A DNA stretch of 64,000 nt from Halococcus hamelinensis 100A6 (GTDB taxonomy: Archaea; Halobacteriota; Halobacteria; Halobacteriales; Halococcaceae), in NCBI RefSeq assembly GCF_000336675.1, contig NZ_AOMB01000033.1, positions 86,507 to 150,506 of the forward strand, written 5' to 3'. Position 1 is the first letter of the stretch; every line of letters starts with the position of its first letter. Under the pieces are notes generated by a model. That model had not been told where the DNA came from. It was given only the letters and a program-made list of their open reading frames with translations, and did not search any database. The position numbers and the translations under genes are program-made. This document shows, one piece after another, positions 52,052-61,244 of this stretch.

Positions 52052-52522
52052 TCATCCGGACGCAACTGCGGGATCAGTTTCATCGGTCCCACCTGCGAGC
52101 TCAATATCAAGGCGGACCCAACGGTAAGGGACGTAGGGACGTTTCGTCTGGCCCTCGTCGACAACGAAGATGAGGCCATACTGGTCGAGCACTCCCACAT
52201 CGTCGTGAACCGGGCGGTAATCGCGGTCGAGAGCGTCCGCGAGCGCGGTGATGCTCTCGGCTGCGCCGTCAATGGTGATCAGCAGGCGCAGGAGTTCGAT
52301 ACGCCGCTCAGTGAGGATTTTCCGCAGATCGTCGATACTCGCGAATGAGACGACTGCGGGCGTCGATTCACCATCTTCGACAGTGCGTGCCGCTGCAAAC
52401 GTTTCCTCACGTGCTTGCTCGAACGGTTCGACCGTGATCCGAAGTGTTTCGGGATGGGGCCGGTCACGCGGGTCGCGGTACTCAGCGGGCCAGCCGTCGT
52501 GGGTGGGTTCATTGTCAGTCAT
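52052..52522 (-). CDS. HVO_A0114-type winged-helix protein, probable antitoxin
   Basis: A 156-residue protein. A basic N-terminus is followed by a winged helix: ERRIELLRLLITIDGAAESI, then TALADALDRDYRPVHDDVGV, LDQYGLIFVVDEGQTKRPYV. This matches the HVO_A0114 family, often paired with TumE-like toxins. Its start overlaps the toxin stop by 8 nt, so here the toxin gene comes first. It probably represses the pair and neutralises the toxin. Confidence 0.75.
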   Translation of the reverse strand: MTDNEPTHDGWPAEYRDPRDRPHPETLRITVEPFEQAREETFAAARTVEDGESTPAVVSFASIDDLRKILTERRIELLRLLITIDGAAESITALADALDRDYRPVHDDVGVLDQYGLIFVVDEGQTKRPYVPYRWVRLDIELAGGTDETDPAVASG

Positions 52523-52808
52523 TGGGTGTCTCCTCGATGATGCGCGCTATTTCAGTGAAGAACAGGCTAACGTGCGCGACAAGACTCTGAAATGCGAGAG
52601 CAGTATCCTCGCCGTCAGTGACATGTCGGTGGTGGTTGCCGAGTGTTTCATCGTCATGAGCGTTGTCGTAGCGCAGGATTTCGCCCTCCTCAGGGTGGTA
52701 GTACTGGAAGCGATAGAACCACCCGCCAGGATAGCCTGCATCGAGAATCGCGAACATCTCGACGCGCCCACCCGGGACAGCCCGATTGAGCTCGAGTGGT
52801 CCTGACAT
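52515..52808 (-). CDS. TumE-family (DUF6516) toxin
   Basis: A 97-residue protein. GGWFYRFQYYHPEEGEILRY and AHDDETLGNHHRHVTDGED resemble DUF6516/TumE proteins. TumE is the toxin of the TumE-TumA pair described in bacteria; the enzymatic target is not fixed. Downstream overlap with the winged-helix gene supports the pair. TAA-poor promoter not obvious. Confidence 0.7.
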   Translation of the reverse strand: MSGPLELNRAVPGGRVEMFAILDAGYPGGWFYRFQYYHPEEGEILRYDNAHDDETLGNHHRHVTDGEDTALAFQSLVAHVSLFFTEIARIIEETPND

Positions 52809-52864
52809 CTCGTACGCTACTATGACCTATGACTTCATAGACAATAAAGATACTGGGCGATACA

Positions 52865-53017
52865 GGTTGAGAGTAGCGCTCTCACTGCATAGCCTACTAT
52901 CTGGAGCTAGCAGCCAACAATGCATCAGCAAATAAGTGGTTTGTAGCTGTCCAAACGCCGAATCTCTGGTGTCCAGAGCGCCGCGCAGAAGTTGAGACTG
53001 CTGCTCTCAATGCATAG
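52865..53017. repeat. Pair of TTGAGA inverted repeats
   Basis: Two copies, at 52865-52892 and 52990-53017, of a motif TTGAGA-N7-TCTCA followed by CTGCATAG or ATGCATAG. A third copy is at 61160-61187. The arms are complementary and the trailing TGCAT is constant. They lie in 400 bp of gene-free DNA between the toxin gene and the integrase relic. Hairpins near an IS200/IS605-type end are one explanation. Confidence 0.5.
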
Positions 53018-53216
53018 GACAACTTGTGAGGTCTCTCAAAACACTGGTTCTATAGATTTCCAAATTCGCACTACCCTGTCGGTAGACACTTGGTTACCGA
53101 CAGGGGATTGAGGGTTCACGCTTATCCTGCCATCCCCCGAACCCCCTACCGGAGTCCATGAAGATTACTGGCTGCGGGAGTAAGCACCCGTTTTACTGCG
53201 TTTGTGTTTCTGCTGT

Positions 53217-53615
53217 TTACTCCATATCGTCGCAAGGAACTCTCGTTCCCTCGCAAACAGCCGTGCCCTGAGAAGATACCTTCCGAAAGTCGTCGTTGCC
53301 CGTGCGATCAGCTGCTCTCGTCGCGGCGGTCTTCACGATTCGCTGCACCGTCCTCGGGGTCACATCGATCACGGGGTCTGACTGAGCAATGTTCTCGGCC
53401 TGCTGATACCGGTGCAAATCGCGCTCAACCTCATGCGGGAGGTAGGCGTCTCTCGGCTTCCCGCCGTTGCCTGTGGTGTCCTTCCCCTGCGGAACGCGGA
53501 GGAAATAGTAGTCCTCGCTCTCGACCACTTCGCGCCGAACGTGCTCGGGCGTGATCTGTGGGATCTCGAACGACCGTAGCCCGACCTCGCCACCAAATCG
53601 GATCCGCAAACTCAA
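53217..53615 (-). pseudogene. Tyrosine recombinase/integrase fragment
   Basis: Reads IRFGGEVGLRSFEIPQITPE, then KDTTGNGGKPRDAYLPHEVE and DVTPRTVQRIVKTAATRAAD, corresponding to the start of the catalytic domain of haloarchaeal XerC/D-like integrases (with the first catalytic Arg in GLRSFE). The C-terminal HxxR and Tyr box is replaced by unrelated sequence, and the N-terminal core-binding domain is absent. Non-functional, but evidence of past integration. Confidence 0.75.
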
Positions 53616-53621
53616 ATTTGA

Positions 53622-54362
53622 TTAAGTCGACGGTCGACCAGCGGCAGGTTCCTGCTGGGTCTCTTGGGCTTTGAGTGCGCTCGGGTTAGTACGTAGCAGG
53701 ACGATCCCGAGCCATGCGAACCACACGATGGCCCCGAGTCCGAACAGGTCCACAAGACCGCCGAGAGCCGGGACAACTGAGACGATGCCCGCCGCCCCGA
53801 TCACTGCGCCGAGGTAGTTTAGGACGCGTGGGAGCACGCCGGCCCGTAGGGCTGCCAGACTCGCCAGCAACACCCAGATACCACCGACGATCTCAGTGCC
53901 GCCGCCGAGACCATCCTGGACGACTTCGATCGCCATCCAGAGCGACGCCGCTTGGGCTGGGTCCTGGCCGTAGAGATCGACGACGGTGGTCAGACCGATG
54001 CTTGCGATCATGGCAGTAGCCATGAGCACGCCGGCCCAGATGAGCCCGAATACGGTCGCCGTCTGTGTAAGCACTGGCGAACTGGCCTTCAGCAGGTCAT
54101 AGAGCGCCAGCGCCAAGACAGCCACAAGGACGCTTGACGCCACATAGACCAGCACGTTCACGACGTACACCGCAGTTTGATTGTCTGCGAGGAAAGCGAC
54201 GTTCTGCATCGGATCGGTGCTTGCCCCGTAGCCAGCCGGGATGAGAATCCCGAGGAACAACACCATCGCTCCCACGTATACAGCGGCTTGGCTCAGTGCG
54301 GCAATGCCGCCCATTCTCTGCAAACCACCTATTTTCCGTTTCTGTTCTACATTCGTTTTCAT
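53622..54362 (-). CDS. DUF4386-like membrane protein
   Basis: A 246-residue protein with six or seven membrane helices. A basic N-terminus RKIGGLQRMGGIAALSQAAV precedes helix 1; QNVAFLADNQTAVYVVNVLV and GGGTEIVGGIWVLLASLAAL follow DUF4386 patterns. ATG 54362 is the best start. It is divergent from the cupin gene about 155 bp away. Function unknown. Confidence 0.65.
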   Translation of the reverse strand: MKTNVEQKRKIGGLQRMGGIAALSQAAVYVGAMVLFLGILIPAGYGASTDPMQNVAFLADNQTAVYVVNVLVYVASSVLVAVLALALYDLLKASSPVLTQTATVFGLIWAGVLMATAMIASIGLTTVVDLYGQDPAQAASLWMAIEVVQDGLGGGTEIVGGIWVLLASLAALRAGVLPRVLNYLGAVIGAAGIVSVVPALGGLVDLFGLGAIVWFAWLGIVLLRTNPSALKAQETQQEPAAGRPST

Positions 54363-54517
54363 GTATCTCTCAACCTTGCTAGTATCTAGCGGACTATCAT
54401 TATGGATACTCAGAGATAACGCTACCGCTCGTGTGGGAGGGAGAGACGCAGTGGAGGTACACGCCGAGAAATAGCAGACCGCGGAAGGATTATCTCCTGT
54501 TGACACTTGTATAGAAC

Positions 54518-55096
54518 ATGTCTCACACATCGAGTGTCAACAGGCAATCGGTACCAGAAGTACATTCAGAGGGTAAGGCAGGCGACTACCCAAACACTGT
54601 CGAAGACCCGACAACGGGTGCTCGCATCACGTTCCTCGAACGCGGTGTCGACGACCGGGGAGCGTACCTGCTGATGGATGGTGAACTCCCAATCGGGGTA
54701 GACAGCGGACCGGCCCGCTTGCATCCATGGGCCGAGGCACGCTCCAAAGTGCTCGACGGTCGCGCCGTCGTCGACGTAGACGGCGAGGAGAGCGTCCTGC
54801 TCCCTAGCGAGTCGGTCGTTGTTGCAGCGGGCGATTCTCACACTATCCGCAACGGCGGCAAGGGAGCGCTCGTCGTCCGGACGACGCTTCGCCCACCGGG
54901 CGAGTTCGAAGATGCGATTAAAGCACTGTACAGACTCGGCACCAGCGGAGGACCCAACCTGCTCGGGGTAGCTGCGGTGCTTTACCGGCACCGAGAGGAC
55001 GTACGACTTACCAGTGTATCCTGGGGCCTCCAGCGCCCGCTCCTGCGGGTTCTTGCCGGAACAGCCAACGCTCTGGGGCATGATCCAACCCGGTAG
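54518..55096 (+). CDS. Cupin-domain protein
   Basis: A 192-residue protein. The cupin barrel covers DPTTGARITFLERGVDDRGA to GDSHTIRNGGKGALVVRTTL, with the metal-like His in ARLHPWAEAR. A C-terminal helical part begins RPPGEFEDAIKALYRLGTSG, with LRVLAGTANALGHDPTR at the end. A frameshifted paralog sits at 60437-60981. No enzymatic role is clear; small-molecule binding is expected. Confidence 0.8.
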   Translation: MSHTSSVNRQSVPEVHSEGKAGDYPNTVEDPTTGARITFLERGVDDRGAYLLMDGELPIGVDSGPARLHPWAEARSKVLDGRAVVDVDGEESVLLPSESVVVAAGDSHTIRNGGKGALVVRTTLRPPGEFEDAIKALYRLGTSGGPNLLGVAAVLYRHREDVRLTSVSWGLQRPLLRVLAGTANALGHDPTR

Positions 55097-55278
55097 TCGC
55101 CTCTCTAGTCCATCCGAAGTTCGAACGTACTTGTGAGATTCCACGTGAACCTGCTTATCAGGCCTTTAGACGAGGCAATTCACGAATCGGTCGCGATTCT
55201 CCTACAGTAGCGTACGGTGAGTACCCAATTGTCTCAGGTGGCGAGTACTCCATAAGGGACTGAAACCCGACTCACAAG

Positions 55279-56094
55279 TCAGTAGAAGGAGACGTCCCGG
55301 AGTTCTGCCCGAAAGAACGGCTCGTATTCGTCGGTCCCGAACCCCCAGCCCACTTCCAATCGAGCGGGGATGGTGACCCCGTCGACGGTTCGCTCGCGTT
55401 CGATGGATGCACCGAACGGGCGCATCTCGCCGGTGTCGCCGTCCAGACGGCGCGTTGTGACGGATTTGACTGCGCCCTCTTCGTTGACGGTCACCGTCAG
55501 CGGCTTCTCGACGGTGGGCAGCGCCACGCGCGCCCGTCGGTCGTCGACCCCCTCCCACTCAGCTCCCATTGACGGGAGGAGGCTTGTGGGGAGCCAGACC
55601 GACTCGGCGAGAAACCGGCCGGCTGACGAGCGGTCGATGGCCGGCCCGTCGGCACGGACGATGGGAATGAGACCGGCGAGGGCGAACCGCTGTCCGCCGG
55701 TACCGTCGACATGGAAGTCGGCTCCCGAAAACCAGAGGCCGAAGCCGAATCGAACTGTCGGCCGCCAGACGAACCCGCACCGTGCGGCCAGCGTCTCCTC
55801 GGCAGTGAACGGCAGCCAGCGGTCCCCGAGGCGGACCTCGCCGTCCATCGTCAGTTCGACCTGACGGGCGAGTGGCGTGCCGGATGCGATGGCGTGACGG
55901 AGATAGCGCTCGGCCGCCGACGGGAGGTCGGCAATCGAGTCGGGGTCGAAGGTTTCGTCGGCGGCCCGTTCGCTCCGGAGCGTTTGGCGGCGTTTTCGGA
56001 GCGTCCGCCCGTCGTGGAACCGAACAGCGCTCAGGACCCCGCCGACGCCGGCCAGTGCGAGTGCGACGCGACGCGCGGTACTCGAGTCGGGCAT
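55279..56094 (-). CDS. DUF6544-like protein
   Basis: A 271-residue protein. N-terminal residues 8-25 may form a membrane anchor. The body contains LPSAAERYLRHAIASGTPLA followed by RQVELTMDGEVRLGDRWLPF, RFALAGLIPIVRADGPAIDR, SSAGRFLAESVWLPTSLLPS and GVTIPARLEVGWGFGTDEYE. These match DUF6544. It lies in a G+C-rich block, monocistronic. Function not known. Confidence 0.7.
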   Translation of the reverse strand: MPDSSTARRVALALAGVGGVLSAVRFHDGRTLRKRRQTLRSERAADETFDPDSIADLPSAAERYLRHAIASGTPLARQVELTMDGEVRLGDRWLPFTAEETLAARCGFVWRPTVRFGFGLWFSGADFHVDGTGGQRFALAGLIPIVRADGPAIDRSSAGRFLAESVWLPTSLLPSMGAEWEGVDDRRARVALPTVEKPLTVTVNEEGAVKSVTTRRLDGDTGEMRPFGASIERERTVDGVTIPARLEVGWGFGTDEYEPFFRAELRDVSFY

Positions 56095-56379
56095 ACGCCG
56101 GCGGTTCGATTTCTGCTGGGAAGTCTCTAGGGGGAAGCGAGAAGCGGCTTTCCAACGGAACTCACTGGTCCATGTACATTTCCTACGACGACCATGGCAA
56201 GCCTACCTGCCCAGCGATTCGCTGGCGGGAAGCGACAACGGGCCCAAGTGTAGCTTCAACCGTGAACTAGTCAACTCGTCATGAAATTCACCATAACTTG
56301 GCTCCGTCGGTGGTTCATACCTCCGGACGGGGTAGGCAACCATCGCGGTGACCGATAGCCCAGCCACCATACCCACCTG

Positions 56380-57240
56380 CTATTCGCCCGTCAGCCCGCT
56401 CGAAACGCTGGCCTGGACCGCCGCCGGATCCGACCCGACTGAGGTGAGGAATTGAGCCAGCAGCGCGAGACCGACGACGCTGATGAGACCGAAGATGACG
56501 ACCTGCGGGAGCACCACCGACTGGCCGTCGACGATCATGACGACTACCATCGAGAGCACCGCCAGCCCGAGAGTGGCGATCTTTACGAGTATCACGCCAG
56601 TGAAAACGTAGCCCCACGCCCGGCGCTTGCCGAGCCAATACGCCGAGATGACGTACGCGGGAACGAGGACTCCGAGGTCGATCGAGTAGATGACGTTCGT
56701 CGGAAGGTTCGCCGCCGTGATGCTCTCCGGCGTGGTCCCGGCGACGCTCGCCGGGAGAATATCGGCGAGCCAGAGAGCGACGACCAGAAGCGCTACCAGT
56801 AGTTGGAAAGCGACGTACGACCGGACCCCTCTCTCGCCAACCGCCCGTTTCAGAACTGTGGGGTCGAGGCGAACCATCCCGCCGACGAAGGTATAGAGGG
56901 TGAGTCCGAGGAGTGCGACGTAGACCAGATACAGTTCGTTGAACACCGTCATGAACGCATACGAGGCGTAGGTATACAGCAGGTAGCCGGTCACGCCGAG
57001 CCAGACGACGTACCCGCGGAGCGACCCGTTGACCGAGAAATGCAGCGACACAGCGAGTACGGGGACCGCCACCACCAGTGTTAGCAGGTCCTGCCCGTAG
57101 ACCTGCGGGAGAAGTACCGGCGCGTCGCGGTAGAACCCGGGAACGAACAGCCCGACGACCGTTGCGATCACGGCAAGAACGAGCGTCGCAAGCGACGCGA
57201 GGACGTACGGGCGCGACAGTGAGGTCCGTGGAACGGTCAT
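56380..57240 (-). CDS. Polytopic membrane protein in flavodoxin operon
   Basis: A 286-residue protein with eight predicted helices, e.g. YVLASLATLVLAVIATVVGL and YVAFQLLVALLVVALWLADI. The polar loops are short, with GKRRAWGYVFTGVILVKIAT near the middle. It overlaps the flavodoxin stop by 4 nt, so the two are co-expressed. I do not recognise the family. Confidence 0.7.
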   Translation of the reverse strand: MTVPRTSLSRPYVLASLATLVLAVIATVVGLFVPGFYRDAPVLLPQVYGQDLLTLVVAVPVLAVSLHFSVNGSLRGYVVWLGVTGYLLYTYASYAFMTVFNELYLVYVALLGLTLYTFVGGMVRLDPTVLKRAVGERGVRSYVAFQLLVALLVVALWLADILPASVAGTTPESITAANLPTNVIYSIDLGVLVPAYVISAYWLGKRRAWGYVFTGVILVKIATLGLAVLSMVVVMIVDGQSVVLPQVVIFGLISVVGLALLAQFLTSVGSDPAAVQASVSSGLTGE

Positions 57241-57818
57241 TCGGTCCCCGCTTGTCCGTCTCCACTGGGTGCTACACCGAGTCGACCCTCGACGAACGCG
57301 GCGACGTCGTTGGCGAACGCTTCGACCTCCTCCCAGTCGGTGTACTCGTAATCGCGGGACGTATCCGTATCGCTGGTGGCCGATTTGGCGATATGTTTCA
57401 TCAGCAGCCGCTTGAGGAAGCCGTACTTCGAGTAGCGGAGCGCGCCGCCGAACAGCCCGATGCGGTCGGGCTGCCAGCCGGTCGCTTCGAGGAACTCGTC
57501 GACGTATTCAGCTGCCTGTGCCGCTCCCTGTTCGGTTGCCGACGCCAACGACAGCTGGAAGAAGGCTGTCGGGCGCGCCGCCAGCGCGTCGCGGTTGTCG
57601 TCCACGAACTCCCGAACCGCCGGCTGCTGTTTGCCCACGTGGATCGACGCACCGACGAGCACGGCATTGAATTCCCCCATGGCGAACTCACTCGGTAGCT
57701 CGCTGGCGTCTTTCGCCGTGGCGTCGTGGCCACGCTCGGCGAGCACGTCGACGATTCGGTCGGCGACCTTCGCCGTCTGTCCCTCACCCGTTCCGTAGCA
57801 CACGAGCATCGAAACCAT
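57237..57818 (-). CDS. Flavodoxin-domain protein (HemG-like)
   Basis: A 193-residue flavoprotein. The FMN phosphate loop is CYGTGEGQTAKVADRIVDVL at the N-terminus; later come VLVGASIHVGKQQPAVREFV and FFQLSLASATEQGAAQAAEY, and GLFGGALRYSKYGFLKRLLM. The pattern is like HemG-type flavodoxins, which oxidise protoporphyrinogen in bacteria. Here the partner membrane protein suggests electron exchange with the membrane, but substrate is unknown. Confidence 0.85.
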   Translation of the reverse strand: MVSMLVCYGTGEGQTAKVADRIVDVLAERGHDATAKDASELPSEFAMGEFNAVLVGASIHVGKQQPAVREFVDDNRDALAARPTAFFQLSLASATEQGAAQAAEYVDEFLEATGWQPDRIGLFGGALRYSKYGFLKRLLMKHIAKSATSDTDTSRDYEYTDWEEVEAFANDVAAFVEGRLGVAPSGDGQAGTE

Positions 57819-57912
57819 GCTGGTTCACCTTCCGAGAGGCGAGAAACGCCCCGAGCCAATAAATGGAGTTGCCGAGAGGGTACATCGAACGGGATGTGAG
57901 AACAGTTGCATC

Positions 57913-58098
57913 CTACAAGGAGAGGATACGCAGGTAGTAGAGTTGCCACGCGAACACCAGCGCGATGACCGCTACCAACGAGTAATGGAGGCGGCGTGGT
58001 CTGTTCCAGTACCCCTCACGCCACGCGAACCCGGCCGCAACGACAGCGCCAATCGTCCCCGCGAGCGCGAGATAGGGTGGGACCTGCCCGACGCGGAG
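57913..58098 (-). pseudogene. C-terminal tail of a membrane-anchored serine hydrolase
   Basis: The frame reads PPYLALAGTIGAVVAAGFAW, then REGYWNRPRRLHYSLVAVIA and LVFAWQLYYLRIL, like the two-helix C-terminal anchor of some haloarchaeal beta-lactamase-family hydrolases. The catalytic domain is gone: upstream sequence is the DUF7544 relic. Identification rests on the tail only. Confidence 0.4.
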
Positions 58099-58104
58099 CA
58101 AAAG

Positions 58105-58425
58105 CGATGGCTCTGGTCGACGATCACCTCACAGTGGAAGCAGTACCTCGCTTACGCAGTCGTCGGATTCGTTCTCACGGACGTCGGGGCCATCCTCGTC
58201 GGCATCGTTATTGTGATACTGGCGGTGATACTCCTCGTCCCCTTCGGCATCTTCGCCGCGGTTGGTGTCGGGACGCTATTCGTGTTCGAACCGCTCGGTA
58301 TCGGTCTCCTCGCCGTGATTGGAATTCTGTACGGTCTTTCGGTTGTTGCCGTTGCCGCCGTCGTACAGGTTTCCGTTCAAACGTACCTCCGGTACTACGC
58401 ACTTCTCATACTTAGAAGTATGATT
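58105..58425 (+). pseudogene. DUF7544 membrane protein, C-terminal fragment
   Basis: The frame reads WSTITSQWKQYLAYAVVGFV, then LVGIVIVILAVILLVPFGIF and VVQVSVQTYLRYYALLILRS, matching the end of haloarchaeal DUF7544 proteins. The first two-thirds are missing at the junction with the hydrolase tail and the last residues run into the next gene. Confidence 0.6.
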
Positions 58426-58452
58426 ATAAATGCGCGAGGTCTTTCTTGGGCC

Positions 58453-59037
58453 ATGGACCCAACATTCTTCGAATCTCGCAACGAATTCCGCACCTAGCTA
58501 GAAGAGCACCACAACACGGCCGAGGAGCTGTGGATCGGCTACTATAAGGTCGACGCCGAGCGAGCCGGTATCGGCTACGGCGAGTCGGTCGAGGAAGCGC
58601 TCTGCTTCGGGTGGATCGACGGTTTGGTCAAGGGCATCGACGACGAGACGTACACCCGTCGATTCACGCCCAGGAGCCCCGACAGCAAGTGGTCGAAGGC
58701 GAACACGGAGCGGGTCGAAGCGATGATCGAGACGGGGAAGATGACCCCGACCGGAATGGAATTCGTCAAAGCGGCGAAGGAGTCAGGAGAGTGGGCGGCT
58801 GCCTATCGGCTCGGCGACGACCACGAAATCCCGGACGAACTCGAGGCTGCGCTGCGTGAGAACGACACCGCCTGGGAGCACTTCCAGAACTTCTCGAACA
58901 CGGACCAGCACGCATTCATCGCCGCCGTCGAGGAGGCTAAGACGAAGGAAACCAAACAAAAGCGCATCGAACGAGCGGTCAAACTCGTGGCGCAGGATCT
59001 CCGAGCATACGACGAGAACAACAAGCGGCAGCTGTAG
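58453..59037 (+). pseudogene. YdeI/OmdA-family protein broken by a TAG codon
   Basis: Starts MDPTFFESRNEFRT, then TAG at 58495-58497 where relatives have Trp, then LEEHHNTAEELWIGYYKVDA, EALCFGWIDGLVKGIDDETY, RRFTPRSPDSKWSKANTERV and NTAWEHFQNFSNTDQHAF to a normal end. Everything after the stop is full length and well conserved, so one nonsense change (Trp to stop) may have been recent. Re-initiation at the next Met (58624) would lose the GWIDG region. Confidence 0.85.
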
Positions 59038-59149
59038 TGAGGCCTTTTCAGAGGAAACCGTTCCTCGTATTGAGGATGAGGTCATACTGCTTCCACTGAG
59101 TGTCGAGTGACGAACAGACCGTTCCCGCACTGAAACGAGTACCGAATTC

Positions 59150-60202
59150 TCAGGCGATCACGACTTTCCCTTTCGCACGACCGTCTTCGAGATACCGGAT
59201 GGCTTCGGAAACCTCGGCGAGCGGGTACGTCCGGTCGATGACCGGTGTGACCTTCTCGGATTCAATAAGATCCTTGAGGACAATCAGGTCCTCATGGTTC
59301 TCCGAGGAGACGAATGTGTCGAGCTTCTGGCTCACGAACCGGGATAGCACGAGAGCCCGGAGCTGACGATCGACGCCTCCGAGCCACCGCCCGCCCGTTT
59401 CACCGCCGACGATGACGAGGGTTCCATCTGGAACGAGGGCGCCTCGGAGACGCGCCAACGATGAGTTCCCACCGATGTCGAGGATCAGGTCATAGTGCTG
59501 TTTCCTCTCGGCGAAGTCTTCGCGAGTGTAATCGATAACCTGGTCCGCGCCGATCGATTGGACCATGTCCATCTTCGCGGTGCTGCACACGCCGGTGACG
59601 TGCGCGTCGAATGCCTTGGCGATCTGCACGGCAAAGGTGCCCACGCCGCCCGACGCGCCGATGATTAACACCTGCTGGCCCGGTTCGACCCGTCCGTGGT
59701 CGCGCAGGCCTTGCAGGGAAGTCAAGCCGGAGATGGCGACCACCGCCGCTTGCTTGAAGGTAAGATTCGCTGGCTTGAGCGCGAGTTTGTCTTCATGTGC
59801 GCGTGCGTAGTCGGCGTACGAGCCCGTACCGATCCCGAACACTTCATCGCCAGACTGGAACCTGGTCACATTCTTGCCGACCGCCTCCACGACCCCTGCC
59901 ACATCCATGCCTAGGACAGGGTTCTTGGGCGCGCGGAGCCCGAAGCCTACGAGACGTATCGGGTACGGCTGGCCCATCATGAGATGCCAGACACCCCGAT
60001 CCACGCCAGCCGCGTGAACGCGTACCAGCACCTCATCATCCTCGATCACTGGCTTGTCGATCGTTTTGACTTCGAGAACGTCGGAACCTCCATATTTCGA
60101 ATACGTGACCGCGTTCATCCCATTCTCGTCCGAATTCGATGCAGCCGCCTTCCTTTTCGATGTCTGACTGACACCGACGTTATCAGTGGTTGTGGTTGCC
60201 AT
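59150..60202 (-). CDS. Zinc-type alcohol dehydrogenase/quinone oxidoreductase
   Basis: A 350-residue MDR enzyme. After a 28-residue polar extension, the family start NAVTYSKYGGSDVLEVKTID appears. Further motifs are VLGMDVAGVVEAVGKNVTRF, VLIIGASGGVGTFAVQIAKA (NADPH loop) and YDLILDIGGNSSLARLRGAL. Zinc ligands of true ADHs are absent, so it is NADPH:quinone oxidoreductase-like. ATG 60202 gives the extension; ATG 60118 would give a compact form. Confidence 0.85.
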   Translation of the reverse strand: MATTTTDNVGVSQTSKRKAAASNSDENGMNAVTYSKYGGSDVLEVKTIDKPVIEDDEVLVRVHAAGVDRGVWHLMMGQPYPIRLVGFGLRAPKNPVLGMDVAGVVEAVGKNVTRFQSGDEVFGIGTGSYADYARAHEDKLALKPANLTFKQAAVVAISGLTSLQGLRDHGRVEPGQQVLIIGASGGVGTFAVQIAKAFDAHVTGVCSTAKMDMVQSIGADQVIDYTREDFAERKQHYDLILDIGGNSSLARLRGALVPDGTLVIVGGETGGRWLGGVDRQLRALVLSRFVSQKLDTFVSSENHEDLIVLKDLIESEKVTPVIDRTYPLAEVSEAIRYLEDGRAKGKVVIA

Positions 60203-60436
60203 TTGGTGCACCCATAGAATCCTGACTAAACTGCACCGGCAACCGAAGAGAGAACTCAAGCGAGACAGCGCGTTAGTCGCCAGTGTCCGTTGGTGAGGAT
60301 TGTCGTGTAAATAGGCACACAAAGCATATGATTCTTTCTGATAGTAAATTGATTTCGACTCGCTAATACTGTTTGTAGTGTCGCTGAACCGCTTATCTTC
60401 AATATCTCAGCACACTTCTAGTATTCATGAACTGAT

Positions 60437-60981
60437 ATGGATGTCCAATTTGAGCAGAAAACAAGAGAGGAGAATGCAGGGGAAACTGTCGAAGACGCGA
60501 GAACCGGTGGCCGTATCACGTTCCTCGACCGCGGGGTCGATGAGGAGGGGGCCTATCTGTCAATAGAAGGTGTGCTACCAGTTGATGTCAGTAGCGGACC
60601 GGCCCGCTACCATCCGCGGGCGGCAGCACGCGCCGAAGTGATTGCTGGCCGTGCTATCGTCGAGCTGGACGGTGAGGAGCGGATTCTGTTGCCTGGTAAG
60701 TCGACCGCTGTTACGGCAACGACGCCACATGCTATCCGCAATGATGGAGCGGCTCCACTCATCGTTCACACGATCTTCGGCCACCAGGTGATTTTGAGGC
60801 TGCAATCAAGAGACTCAACAATTTTGAAGCTAGAGGATTCAATCCACTTGTATTAGCTGCGACCCTCTATCGTTATCGAGACGACGTACAGCTTGCGGGT
60901 GTTCCCTGGGTAGCTCAGCGCCCGATTCTACGCATCCTCACCGAGGTAGCCAACCTCTTCGGGCGCAATCCAACCCGATAG
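60437..60981 (+). pseudogene. Frameshifted cupin paralog
   Basis: Paralog of the cupin at 54518. From ATG 60437 it reads TREENAGETVEDARTGGRIT and VSSGPARYHPRAAARAEVIA. At about 60775-60780 one base is missing and the frame changes: the rest, GDFEAAIKRLNNFEARGFNP and LRILTEVANLFGRNPTR, lies in another frame to a TAG at 60979. Restoring one base gives a full-length protein. Confidence 0.85.
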
Positions 60982-61159
60982 ATCCATTGATCAGAAGTTG
61001 CCATTACAACATATACGAGAGGAGACATTCAAAGCTGGGCGATCATGTTGCTCGAAAATTCTTATTCGTTGGGTGAGAAATAGCTGGTTGAGAGACTCGA
61101 AAAAGCCCACCTTGGGCGCTCCATATCTGGTGTAGTCGCATCTTCCACCCCATAGCAGA

Positions 61160-61187
61160 AGTTGAGACTACCACTCTCAATGCATCG
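61160..61187. repeat. TTGAGA inverted repeat, third copy
   Basis: TTGAGA-N7-TCTCAA followed by TGCATCG; the sequence from GCAGAAG onward matches 52985-53017 closely. It lies in the 260-bp gap between two pseudogenes. Confidence 0.5.
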
Positions 61188-61244
61188 CCCACTTCCGGTA
61201 ATGAAAGTCAGAGATCTGCCATATGTTAGATGATTTGTTGTTGG

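Noticed and set aside
52865-53017. Two spaced repeats as a mini-CRISPR
   Set aside because: Only two copies locally, about 97 bp between them, and the third is 8 kb away; no cas genes.
58453-58500. TAG in the YdeI gene as pyrrolysine or recoding
   Set aside because: No pyl genes, no downstream structure evident, and other genes nearby have TGA and TAG lesions; simple nonsense mutation is more likely.
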